From Acanthaster planci (lineage: Eukaryota; Echinodermata; Asteroidea; Valvatida; Acanthasteridae), in contig NW_019091465.1 of assembly GCF_001949145.1 (NCBI RefSeq), positions 483,686-506,300 on the forward strand: a stretch of 22,615 bases of DNA, given 5' to 3'. A model generated the notes under the pieces. That model was not told the DNA's origin and searched no databases. It saw only the letters and a program-made list of their open reading frames with translations. Positions 10,671 through 19,225 of this stretch are shown in pieces. The position numbers and the translations under genes were made by a program. Each line of letters begins with the position of its first letter. Position 1 is the first letter of the stretch.

Positions 10671-11322
10671 TTTGTTTCTGCATTCAACTGGGGACCCTGA
10701 ACAATAGAGGACAATAAGGTCCCCAATTGACAGAGGGCCTCCGATTGACAACTGAGTACAAAACATATGGGTGGTCTTCTAAAAAAGTTAAAGTACAAAC
10801 AAAAGAGGAACAATANTTTTGCTTTGGTAGGTGGATACCGGGAGGGGCAGAAATCTCAGTCCACTGTCGGGCAGTCACTTTTTCACGACCCCAACATTTG
10901 GAAACGGTACTCATCTTCTTAGGTCCGCAATTTTTTAATACATATTTTTACGGGACGCAACAGTTTTTTTTCTGACATTGCGCCGATTTTTTTCCACATT
11001 CAAAATTGCTCGATAAGGTATAGCCAACTTTCCCCCTCCCATGCGTTATTCTCAAGGGGCTGCCCCTAGCTTTCACGACTCGCAGTTTGGTGTTGTTGCA
11101 ATTTAGTTGCCGTTTATATAATTTACACTGCATAATAAAGGGTGAACAGTTGAATGACAAACCACCTTTTTATGATAAATGTACACGAAACCATTCAAGG
11201 TGAACTTCATGGTTCTGTACAATTAGTGCATTAACTCACAGAAAATGAGCTGTATACGCTTGTGCTATTTACAGTGACAGGTTTCAGATGTGCACATTCA
11301 GTAAAACTATTTCCGCGTTCTC
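10671..11322. other. Non-coding, contains an ambiguous base at 10816
   Basis: No gene is recognised on either strand. The N at 10816 falls in a T/A-rich stretch and, unlike the one at 16797, is not beside a visible duplication. Confidence 0.5.
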
Positions 11323-11613
11323 CACAGTTATTACGGTTGTGTAAAATGTTACACAAGTTGTGTAAAGTTTTACACAACTGCTGTTTACTATATGAACCTA
11401 GCAACAGTTGTGTAAACACTTCACACAACCCTGGTTGTGTAATTTTTAAACAACAGTTGTGTACTATTTCTTTACAATAATTGTGTAAAATAAACTTACA
11501 CAACAGTTGTGTACTATTTCTTCACAATAATTGTGTAAAATAAACTTACACAACTGATGTTGAAATGATTTACACAACAAATGGTTAAATTTTTACACAA
11601 ACGTTGTGTATTT
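11323..11613. repeat. Left cluster of TTACACAA/TTGTGTAA motifs
   Basis: About a dozen copies of TTACACAA or TTGTGTAA are packed in 290 bp, many as palindromic pairs, such as TTACACAAGTTGTGTAA at 11349-11365 and TTACACAACAGTTGTGTAC ending near 11513. A 50-bp unit starting CAACAGTTGTGTACTATTTC is directly duplicated (11451-11500 and 11501-11550, one difference noted). No coding sequence. The density resembles subterminal repeats of DNA transposons. Confidence 0.85.
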
Positions 11614-13150
11614 CTAACTGAATTGGGGAATGGCTAGTCGATATACACATGTACAAACAAAATGGCAATACAGAATTGGTTCAGATTTAAATCTTGTTAA
11701 TTTTATTGACAATAACAGAGAAAATGCATACATTACCACATGACAAATCCCTTTGCTAGTTTTTCACAAACAGCAGTAAACAAATACTGTAACAGTGACT
11801 CTTCTTGTTTGCATATGTTGTTTTGACGAAAAATTTAAGCTTTGAAAATTATTTTTTAAATCAGGTTTTGGTTTGGTGAAATTTGATCATCAAAACCAAT
11901 GTAACAGGCCACCGCATCAGTGTATTTTATGGCAATCCTGGAATGTGGTGTATCTATAAAAACCGAGTCTTTACATTTGCAAGTAAGCTGCTTCTAATAT
12001 TACACTGGAATGCTGATCTATTTGAAATCTCATTTTAACAGTATGTACCTGCTGGATGGAGGGAAAAGGGCTCTCTTTAATAATACAACACTTTGAGTTA
12101 GGAGTGACTGTGCATCATGTAGTGCAGCCAGACAGTGTAATACTTTGGGAGAAAAGCACTTTTTATGGTCCCATGATGAAGCACTGTCAACACAGTTACC
12201 TCCAGCTCCCTGTGAGAAAAACGATTTTACTGTATAACTCTTCAAAACATGTAATGAAATTTAAAATACTGGTTCTGCAGTTACTGCTCAAAATCACCTT
12301 TCCAAAAATTGAGTAACACTGTTTTTTTTTTCATGAACTCCACTTTTTTTATCAACTCCATCAAGTCAGTGATAATGGTGTCTCAAGACAACTGGCTTAA
12401 CACATGTCTTTGCATCACCTTTCACCAATGCTGGCACTATCAAGGAAAAATCACAATTTCAACCTCATACTATCAAAATGCATGTGGTTGCACTGGTGGA
12501 AAACACTATAATGGGCTGTAATAAGGGTAGGCTTACATTCTGTTAACCTCAGTGATTTCAACAGGGGCAACACTTTTACCAACATGAATTTGGCCCCATT
12601 GTTCAGTTACACTTGTTCAAATGTAGTCTCCACAGTAGCCTGTCATGCTCTACCTTAAATGTATCCAGTATGTAAAATGACTAATGTATCAGGGCTTCTG
12701 ATCAACAAAACCAATCTCACAATTTTAAAGAGGTCTGACACACCTAAAAGTTTGATGACCTTTAACAGCGCATATCAGCAGCAGGCCGCATATTTGAAGA
12801 TAATTTTGGGTTAGGGTTCCCAGAGTAATTTCTTTGGAGTCAAAAATACTCAACCAAATGGAAATTTCAGATAAATAAAATCTTGGTTATTTAAAAAGCT
12901 GGTAACCAAGAAAAAATTACACTCTTTTTTGTGAGCAGCTAATTGATATGACAGATGAAACAACATGGCGTACTGCAAAGTCTCAAATGGTGACTTCACC
13001 TAAGCACAGAGAACATGCACCTTCCAAGGATGAGATTATGAATTAGACGAAAAATGAACACAGTTACTGAATAAAAATTGGCTTTCGAAACTGAGAGTAC
13101 TGCAAACTTAAGGAAAATAGCATTCACAGTCCCTATATCCAGGACCCTAG
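11614..13150. other. Non-coding flank 3' of the SAMD3-like gene
   Basis: AT-rich, no recognised gene. No clear minus-strand AATAAA was found in the first few hundred bases past the stop at 13151, so the 3' UTR end is not defined. Short ORFs at 12056-12316 and 12309-12521 have no recognisable features. Confidence 0.5.
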
Positions 13151-13477
13151 CTAATCCTCGGTCAAATGTTTTAGCCATGTTCGAAAGTTAATCAGTGACA
13201 CACCAGTGAGGGTACCAGGTGGCAATCCATAGACGACGTGCTGTAGCAGCTTCCACACAGCACTACACTGAGGCTGATAGTCTACATCCAGCACGTAGAT
13301 CATCTTCATGCATGTGTCAACTGCCTGAAGTACAGAGGAGCAAGCCACAGCCTTTCTCTCAACAACCATAAACACCTGGTTCGGCTTGAAGCGGGTTCCT
13401 CCGAGAAGCAAAATGAAAGGTTGTGGACGTTCTTTGGCAGGAATGGTCGCCATGAAGTGCTGGATATCTGTACCTTC
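13151..13477 (-). CDS. SAMD3-like gene, last coding exon
   Basis: The acceptor is a T-rich tract ending in AAACAG just before 13477. The exon opens in phase 0 and runs 108 codons to TAG 13153-13151. It contains EGTDIQHFMATIPAKERPQP, then a hydrophobic FILLLGG, then VFMVVERKAVACSSVLQAVD, and then YVLDVDYQPQCSAVWKLLQH followed by VVYGLPPG. The pattern LxLGG...VFxVVxxxAV...AVDxCxKxxYVLDVxYxxQCxxxWxxLQ is the C-terminal signature I recall from SAMD3-like and related uncharacterised animal proteins. Its biochemical role is unknown to me. It joins in phase to the exon at 13884-14002. The reading frame is intact. Confidence 0.7.
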   Translation of the reverse strand, partial: EGTDIQHFMATIPAKERPQPFILLLGGTRFKPNQVFMVVERKAVACSSVLQAVDTCMKMIYVLDVDYQPQCSAVWKLLQHVVYGLPPGTLTGVSLINFRTWLKHLTED

Positions 13478-13883
13478 CTGTTTAATAAGAAATAAATGTA
13501 TAACAAAAATATTCATAATCATTACACAATGCCCAAAACACTTTTTTGTACAAAAGTATATACTTAATGTGCCTTTTTGGAAAAACAGCTTTAAAAATTG
13601 GTGATAAAATGGGCTATTTATGACTTCATCAACCAATCACAACACCATTTGTACGGGACTGAGTTTTATGAAACATCATGGTACAAATGTTCGTGACAAT
13701 AGCTTTAAAAAAAACAAGTTTGCCAAGTTATGACTTTCAAGGAAAAACAAAGAATGACCATATGACAAATGCAAGTCATAATATACAATGGAGCAGCTTT
13801 TGGGCAAAAATTTCCAGACATGCCACCATTTTGTTCTCACAATTTAACTTCCTCTTTGTGACAGTGAAATTAAAATGTCTTAC

Positions 13884-14002
13884 TGGTTTCATATCTATAA
13901 ATGATCTCAGTGATTCTGCAGGGGTGCATCGTCCTTTCATTCCCTTGCTCCTCCCCACGAAAAGTAATGGTAGAACGCTCATGGCCAGTTCTTGACGGTC
14001 CT
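13884..14002 (-). CDS. SAMD3-like gene, penultimate exon
   Basis: Acceptor CTTTCATCAG precedes 14002 and donor GTAAGA starts at 13883. The 119-nt exon begins with two bases of a split codon and ends in phase 0. It encodes DRQELAMSVLPLLFVGRSKG and then PAESLRSFIDMKP. The (L)xxLPxLF...E(S/A)LxSFID motif precedes the C-terminal exon in SAMD3-like proteins, as I recall them. Its first two bases complete the codon begun by the single last base of exon 14122-14287, giving Lys. This exon lies within a 268-bp segment repeated at 16803-17070. Confidence 0.75.
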
Positions 14003-14121
14003 CTGATGAAAGAAATAGACAAACATAAACTAGACTTATGGCTTATTAATGCATTACATGTAGTATTGCCTTCTAAGTCATCCATTTATTTAATAATTCT
14101 TTGAACTAGATTTTAGCTCAC

Positions 14122-14287
14122 TCTCTGTCAATTTCTCTATGTCAGTCCCTCCAAGGTCTAGTTGATCTTGCCACTGGATCTTCAGCACTTGGTTGTTGTA
14201 TTGATAGATCTTCTGCGAAAGGGAAGGCCACTTGGCATACAACTGATTAGTTTCCTCAGAAATGGCGAGACGGAAGTCTTGTTCAAT
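14122..14287 (-). CDS. SAMD3-like gene, third exon from the end
   Basis: Acceptor CCATTTTCAG precedes 14287 and donor GTGAGC starts at 14121. The 166-nt exon starts in phase 0 and leaves one base, which fits the next exon exactly. It encodes IEQDFRLAISEETNQLYAKW and then PSLSQKIYQYNNQVLK. The DFxL...LYxKW pattern is shared with the extra exon at 16533-16656. If the donor is skipped, the frame ends at TAA near 14090. This phase agreement is the strongest support for the gene model. Confidence 0.75.
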
Positions 14288-14759
14288 CTGAAAATGGTCC
14301 AAATAAAAGCACTCATTAATTAAACTATAAAAGATGGTCTTCCATGACAGGTGAGCTTTAATTATAACTATGTCAAACACACAACCCTCACTTTTTAGAA
14401 AAAAGGATATCCTTCATGCCTCATATTGACACATGTATAGGGAATAAGTGCCACTCTGCTGTGCAAAGATCTAAATAGCTCCCCTCACAATTGAAATGAG
14501 GTCATTAGGTATCTTGAAGATGAATTTTTCCCCAAAACTTGTCTTTTGAATAACTTGAATGTTTCCGGTTAAAACCAACAGTAATTTTCAAATTATTTTT
14601 ATTTTCAATGGAAAAGTGTCAAGCACATGTCTTTAAAAAATATTTTTAATATAAGGACTCTAAAGGTCACTCACACTGTTTTAACACTGCAGTGTTGCCA
14701 ATAGTCGACTCAATCATCCCTCTGCAACATTAACAAAGACCGTTAAATATGCAGCTTAC
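14288..14759 (-). other. Intron of the SAMD3-like gene
   Basis: Runs from donor GTAAGC (14759-14754) to the TTTTCAG acceptor before 14287. AT-rich, with no other feature seen. Confidence 0.65.
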
Positions 14760-14923
14760 GATTCCCGGATCCAGTAACCGAGGATACATCTCCAAAGTCT
14801 CAGCTGTGGTTGGGGTCTCTTTCTTAATCCAGTCTTGACGTCGTTTACAGGTCTTGGCCATATATTCAAATACTCTTGCCTTTGGCTCCACATTGTGCTT
14901 CATCCAAGATATGGCCTCTTTTA
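14760..14923 (-). CDS. SAMD3-like gene, fourth exon from the end
   Basis: Acceptor TTTTCAG precedes 14923 and donor GTAAGC follows 14760. The 164-nt exon begins with two bases of a split codon and ends in phase 0, joining exon 14122-14287 in frame (LLDPGI then IEQDF). It encodes KEAISWMKHNVEPKARVFEY and then RRQDWIKKETPTTAETLEMY followed by PRLLDPG. The R(R)xxWIxxExPTxxExLExYPRLLD pattern is what I recall from the central part of SAMD3-like proteins. The exon that should precede it, ending with a single-base overhang, was not found upstream, so the gene model is incomplete here. Confidence 0.75.
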
Positions 14924-14999
14924 CTGAAAATTAAGAAGTCACCAAGGGTGAGACTTGGTACCTGCCTGTTTATGTTGCGCTTCCCTTAGCCACCATTGG

Positions 15000-15345
15000 T
15001 GCTGTTTTGGTGTTAATTTGGTGCCATTTTAGTGCAGGCATTTTGAAGAAATTAGTGTACACTAAAACTACACCAGAGCTCTGCTATTATAGTGCACTTC
15101 TAGTGCATCCCTGCAAAACTCAACAGCATTTTTGCACTGGTTAGTGTAGTTTTAGTGTAGTCCCAATTATTTAAATTAGCGCCAAAAGAGCACCAGTAGT
15201 GCACTTTTAGTGCCAAAAATATTGGTGCAGTATTAGTGCACATTTAGTGTAGTTTTAGTGTACACATGCATAGTACGTGAACATGCCAAAAATATTGGTG
15301 TAGTATTGGTGTACATCTTTTTAATGTGGTTTCGATGTACATGTA
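15000..15345. repeat. TAGTG-motif-rich block with internal inverted repeats
   Basis: TAGTGCA, TAGTGTA and TTGGTGTA variants occur many times. GTGTACACTAAAACTACAC at 15055-15073 is perfectly inverted at 15247-15265. CCAAAAATATTGGTG recurs at about 15221 and 15286. No coding. The block lies upstream of the last four exons on the minus strand and looks like a MITE or other non-autonomous repeat, but its ends and target duplication are not clear. Confidence 0.75.
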
Positions 15346-15599
15346 CTAACACTATGCTATTTTATTTTTCCCAAGCTCACATGTTGTACCAATTGACCTA
15401 CATGCAATATGTGGCGGTGTTTGGCTACAAATAACTTTTTGGATACTGAAAAATGTTGAAACATGTCATTTAGATGTAAAATTTGAAAAAAAAAACAAAT
15501 ACATGAAATCACTGGTCTTGCACAGAAACCAAGTAAATGAACAACAAGTTGCACCATCCCTTTTCATAAAACCCAATTTTCTGCTAGCAGAAGTTTGGA
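15346..15599. other. Non-coding spacer
   Basis: No recognised feature between the TAGTG block and the gypsy pol fragment. Confidence 0.5.
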
Positions 15600-16179
15600 T
15601 TTTACTTTGCCGACGGCGGGGTGGTCCAAAAGTGGACAACTTGAAAATTGAAACGACCGTAGTGCTCCCTACTCTCAATTGAACTTTGGGTCAGTTCATG
15701 TTCGAGCCGTCCTCAGGTTTATCCTCGGATGCTTTGGGTTTACGCACGGTCCATGACCCGGATGAAGAAGTCGAGGTGTATGTGGTCAACCCCACGGACC
15801 ACAATGTACGACTTAGGCATGGGCGGAAGTTGGGGAGGGCTGAGGATGTAGTAGATGTACAGGAAGTCCCGGTCTCTGTAGAGGAAGGAGCAGGACTAGG
15901 AGCCGAGGGGCATATTCCAGAGTACTTGCGTGATCTGTTTACCAGATCTGCAGGGGAGCTGGATGAGGGGTAGAAAGAGGAGCTGAAGTCTCTGTTGAGA
16001 GAGTTTCAGGGCGTCTTTGCTGTCAATGAATACGACCTTGGAAATTTCACCGCCATAGAGTTGATACCTGCAACAGCGCGCCTATTAAACACAAGATGAG
16101 GAGGACGTCCATGAACTTCGCCAGTGAAGAAAAGGCTCAACTTGATCGGATGCAGGAAGGGGGGGTCATCAAGCCGTGC
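15600..16179 (+). pseudogene. pol: Second Ty3/gypsy fragment: protease-RT linker and RT start
   Basis: On the plus strand the frame at 15686-15973 carries QFMFEPSSGLSSDALGLRTV and then VEVYVVNPTDHNVRLRHGRK, the spacer typical between protease and reverse transcriptase. After an in-frame TAG (15971-15973) come LLREFQGVFAVNEYDLG, a frame change near 16050-16070, and SAPIKHKMRR followed by EEKAQLDRMQEGGVIKP, the start of RT. Homology stops abruptly near 16179, so both ends are truncated and no LTR is visible. It differs clearly from the element at 1-2437 and is in opposite orientation, so it is an independent insertion. It lies antisense inside the SAMD3-like interval. Confidence 0.85.
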
Positions 16180-16532
16180 ATGTGCATCCTACCCCTCCTC
16201 CCATACAAATGGCTGCAGTGTGCCTCTACCATACCCCCCCCAAAAAAGGGCAAATGCTGATAAAACTTTTTAAAGAAATTCTTTGCGGCCATTTTAGAAT
16301 CATTACTTTGAACATATGTAATTTAATTTTCATGCCAACATCCATTTGTCCCCATTAACAAAAACACAGTTTTCACACATTATTATAATTTACATTGACA
16401 GGAATGTGACACCCGGAATGTGACACCCTAGAGGTTTAAACCTCCCCCCAACTTTGGAACAGTACCCAACCCCAACTTAAAAAGAAAGCTCTTTATCTTA
16501 ATTTGCATTAGGAAGAATTTATTCTTATGTAC
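16180..16532. other. Non-coding stretch with a short tandem and palindrome
   Basis: GGAATGTGACACCC is repeated in tandem at 16401-16414 and 16415-16428, followed at once by the perfect palindrome GAGGTTTAAACCTC (16431-16444). No gene is seen. Confidence 0.7.
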
Positions 16533-16656
16533 TTGCAAATTTATCATCTCCACACCCAGACATAAACTTTAAGAGCTTTGGTGCGTAGTAAGGTCGCCAT
16601 TTGATGAGCAGGTTGCTCCCACTTCCACGATGAAGCAGTTCAAACTCAGTGTTGAT
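16533..16656 (-). CDS. Extra SAMD3-like exon, from a second copy
   Basis: Acceptor GATGTTTCAG precedes 16656. With a GTACAT donor at 16532 the exon is 124 nt, phase 0 in and one base over, the same phase as exon 14122-14287. It encodes INTEFELLHRGSGSNLLIKW and then RPYYAPKLLKF, aligning with that exon's IEQDF...LYAKW...KIYQY but clearly diverged. So at least two different SAMD3-like genes contributed exons here, or this is an alternative exon. The donor is weaker than those of the other exons. On the minus strand it lies downstream of a copy of the exon that should follow it, so the order is wrong for one gene. Confidence 0.6.
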
Positions 16657-16802
16657 CTGAAACATCACAGAGAATGTAACAAATTGCATAGTAGGCTTTG
16701 GACTGCATGAAAACTTGTTTCCAGTTGCATTTATGAACCATGTGCATGAAGAGTCTTTTTTTGTTGACTGACTCTCACGTCTTCCACTTAACACTANAAA
16801 CA

Positions 16803-17070
16803 TTTCCAGACATGCCACCATTTTGTTCTCACAATTTAACTTCCTCTTTGTGACAGTGAAATTAAAATGTCTTACTGGTTTCATATCTATAAATGATCTC
16901 AGTGATTCTGCAGGGGTGCATCTTCCTTTCATTCCCGTGCTCCTCCCCACGAAAAGTAATGGTAGAACGCTCATGGCCAGTTCTTGACGCTCCTCTGATG
17001 AAAGAAATAGACAAACACAAACTAGACTTATGGCTTATTAATGCATTACATGTAGTATTGCCTTCTAAGT
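16803..17070. repeat. 268-bp duplication of 13811-14078
   Basis: 16803-17070 matches 13811-14078 with a constant offset of 2992, no indels, and four base differences that I could see. The left edge of the match falls just after the ambiguous base at 16797. The right edge is a clean break after TTCTAAGT. Both intron flanks and the exon are included, so it is a DNA-level copy, not a retrocopy. Confidence 0.95.
16876..16994 (-). CDS. Duplicate of the SAMD3-like penultimate exon
   Basis: Same acceptor (CTTTCATCAG), donor (GTAAGA), length and phase as 13884-14002. Relative to that copy there are two amino-acid changes (Asp to Glu near the start; Lys to Thr in VGRSTGMKG) and one silent change; the reading frame is intact. 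No last exon follows it before the exon at 16533-16656. It is either part of a tandem gene copy or an allelic fragment misplaced in the assembly. Confidence 0.6.
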
Positions 17071-17702
17071 TAGCCTCGTCTGATATGTTTTGTGTTCAGA
17101 ATAAATAATATGGGGGTTTTTTTGGTTTGGAATTTGGGAAACTGAGAAATAGATCGAGGCTGCTTTTCGAGTTTTTGTGTGTGCAGATCAAGAAATAGGG
17201 TAGATGTTTTCATAAAACATACATAGTACTTAGTTTCAACCTTTGGCAGTGACTATGGGGTGGGGGAGAGGAATTTACAAAATGGCCACGAATTTGACAC
17301 ATATATATGTCTAAGTATACTGATGAAAGCGGGTCCGGGTTACATATTGCTGTAACTTCTTCCCAATATAATCAATCAATCAATAATCAAGCTGCAAAAA
17401 ATTAAAATTTGTACAACACCTACATGTAGGCTAGTTGAAATTTTAGCCCATAGGCATGATAGGGCTGTAATTTTATGGCTCTCTTTCCGGTCACCATTCA
17501 CAGCACTACTTCAAGGCATGACCAAAACGGTTGAAATCCAAAAGGCAGAATTGTCACGGCAAACTTTGAATCCGAATACCTAGCTTTTAAAATACTTGTG
17601 ACTCAACAATGCCACTTACATTTTCGTATTCCTCCAACTTTGATTTTTCACACATAGCTCCTTAACGGCATGCATTTTCCCTTGTATTTCACCACAGAAA
17701 TC
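17071..17702. other. Non-coding, no exon recognised
   Basis: Contains a short AATC microsatellite near 17370-17390 and a donor-like GTAAGT on the minus strand near 17617 preceded by a 41-codon open frame. That frame lacks recognisable SAMD3-like motifs. Confidence 0.45.
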
Positions 17703-18165
17703 CCAGTTTAATCCAGTGACAGTGGACATAGACATGTTCATTATAAACAGGATACCAATGAAGGCTGCAATTCATGTGTTGTACTTCAGGGCACCCGGCG
17801 GGCACGACAGGTGCGAAGATTGTGTATGTTAATTTTCAACATTCAAAACTCATCCTGTTGATGAATTCATGCATGCATAATGCTCGTGCAGGGAACGAAA
17901 GAATTAAAAGTTGAAACATTAATATATGCTTTATTTTAGGTCGAGTATCACAAAAGATCATGAAAATTCGTTTCCTTGGTTCCCTGCTCGTTCGTTATGC
18001 ATGCACGGATTCAACGGGAACCAGTTTTGAATTGTACAAAATTAACATACACACGTATCAACGTGCCTGTCGCATTGGGTACCCTGGAATCAAACAAACG
18101 AATCGCTGCCTTTATAAATGGTACTCATTATAATAAATATGGTGACGTCGACTGTCACCACATCA
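17703..18165. repeat. Long imperfect inverted repeat, two arms of about 200 bp
   Basis: The left arm (17703-17905) and right arm (17965-18165) are reverse complements with scattered mismatches and small gaps around a spacer of about 59 bp. Good anchor blocks are TGCATGCATAA with TTATGCATGCA, GTGTATGTTAATTTT with AAAATTAACATACAC, ATTCAAAACT with AGTTTTGAAT, CATTATAA with TTATAATG, and GTGACAGT with ACTGTCAC. The ORF 17976-18251 falls in the right arm and seems incidental. It could be a foldback element, an old inverted duplication, or a source of double-stranded RNA. Confidence 0.8.
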
Positions 18166-18169
18166 ATCC

Positions 18170-18236
18170 CACAACCTCAGAATTAAAGGTCAGATATACA
18201 GTTACTGTGTATCTGACCTTTAATACTGAGGTTGTG
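18170..18236. repeat. 67-nt near-perfect hairpin
   Basis: CACAACCTCAG (18170-18180) pairs with CTGAGGTTGTG (18226-18236). After one A/A mismatch, the 20-base arm at 18182-18201 (ATTAAAGGTCAGATATACAG) pairs with 18205-18224, with one G-U type pair and a 3-nt loop TTA. That makes about 31 paired positions. The loop is too short for a typical animal pre-miRNA, and the size fits a small MITE or snapback repeat. It directly abuts the long inverted repeat. Confidence 0.9.
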
Positions 18237-19075
18237 TTTGTGTTGCTGTAAATGGCTCTCTTTTAAGAGTATCCTAATACATGTACTAATTTGACACACC
18301 AGGTATTTATAACGTAAAAAACATGAGTTCAAATTGAAATATAAATGTGGGGCCTAAAAATGGAGGAGGGGATGAGTGGTCGTGAGTGTGTGTACTATAT
18401 TTACTTAAGTTTCGAATAAGTTTAATATTAGGAATAAGTTAGATATAGGCTACACTGAAAACGCAAGGTCCACACTCCCTCAGAGCGTTTTGTTTTGTTT
18501 TCACTCCAGCGCATGGTTGGTATGCGAATTGACCTCAGGTCAAGTACCCATGTACATATGTACGTACGTATACACTGTACATGTTCGACCGACAGAAGAC
18601 GTGCGCTCAACATGAGCAGGGCCTTATAATATTGAAGACATAATGTATGAACTAAATTATCATGGGCCTAACGAAGTTGATGAGTGGACATGTCCTTCAA
18701 ACTCAAAGTTCAAAATCAAAACCCTCCCTCTTTCTCACAAAAACATGTAATCCTGCAAACACCCAAGGTATCCTTGTCGCCTACGTACAGAATTTGAGCA
18801 TTTCAGAAGTAGGCCTAAATGTAATTTCCGTTCAAAAAGGGGAGTTAAAAAGTTTCATCTAGAATTGTTCATTGTACGGGAGCACACGTACCATGCCGTA
18901 TCCTACGACTACCACCGGCCGTACACGGTCATGACGGTCGCAAACAGTGCAAGCTGACCATGATTACGTAGGCTTATAATACTTTCAGTGTCGCAGGCCA
19001 ACTCAAAGAACCATACTAACGTTTTACTCGTCTTCGTACTTTTCAGTGAAATTAATGAACCGCTGTCTTACTTAC
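18237..19075 (-). other. Presumed first intron of the SAMD3-like gene, no exon recognised
   Basis: Holds a TGTACATATGTACGTACGTA-type stretch near 18549-18570 and a CpG-containing patch near 18890-18960. The rest of the SAM domain should be encoded somewhere left of 19076, but I found no matching frame. Confidence 0.4.
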
Positions 19076-19139
19076 CGTCAAATAGATCTACCAAATTTTC
19101 GAATCCCCACAGCAGGCCTGCCGTGTCAGCGTCAGCCAT
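19076..19139 (-). CDS. Probable first coding exon of a SAMD3-like gene (SAM-domain start)
   Basis: ATG at 19139-19137 in the context GGAAGATGG is followed by 21 codons and a strong donor, GACG then GTAAGTAAG, at 19075. The peptide contains LLWGFENLVDLFD, which resembles helix 1 of a sterile alpha motif, a small helical protein-interaction domain, and SAMD3-like proteins begin this way. It lies on the same strand as the exons at 14923-13151 and is the only first-exon candidate in the interval. The exons between (rest of the SAM domain and the middle region) were not found, so the link to the 3' exons is inferred. The upstream sequence is CpG-rich with a CCAAT box. Confidence 0.55.
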
Positions 19140-19210
19140 CTTCCGATCCGCGCCGCGATTTCGATCCGGCCGGCCGGCCGCAGTAAACTTTGGTGCGTCG
19201 TGATTGGCTA
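19140..19210 (-). promoter_or_regulatory. CpG-rich proximal promoter with CCAAT box
   Basis: Upstream of the ATG on the minus strand lies a CpG-dense tract including CCGGCCGGCCGG (about 19165-19180) and an AGCCAATCA CCAAT box at about 19209-19201, roughly 65 bp before the ATG. No TATA box is evident. The base composition stands out from the AT-rich surroundings. Confidence 0.5.
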
Positions 19211-19225
19211 CTTCTTATCACATGT

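Noticed and set aside
13776-13883. Extension of the penultimate SAMD3-like exon past 13884
   Set aside because: The frame stays open but leaves the conserved motif exactly at a GTAAGA donor, and joining to the 13477 acceptor keeps phase, so it is read as intron.
17615-17740. Possible extra minus-strand exon with donor GTAAGT at about 17617
   Set aside because: 41-codon frame has no SAMD3-like motif and no clear acceptor; overlaps the start of the long inverted repeat.
17976-18251. 91-codon plus-strand ORF
   Set aside because: Falls across one arm of the long inverted repeat and the hairpin; no recognised domain.
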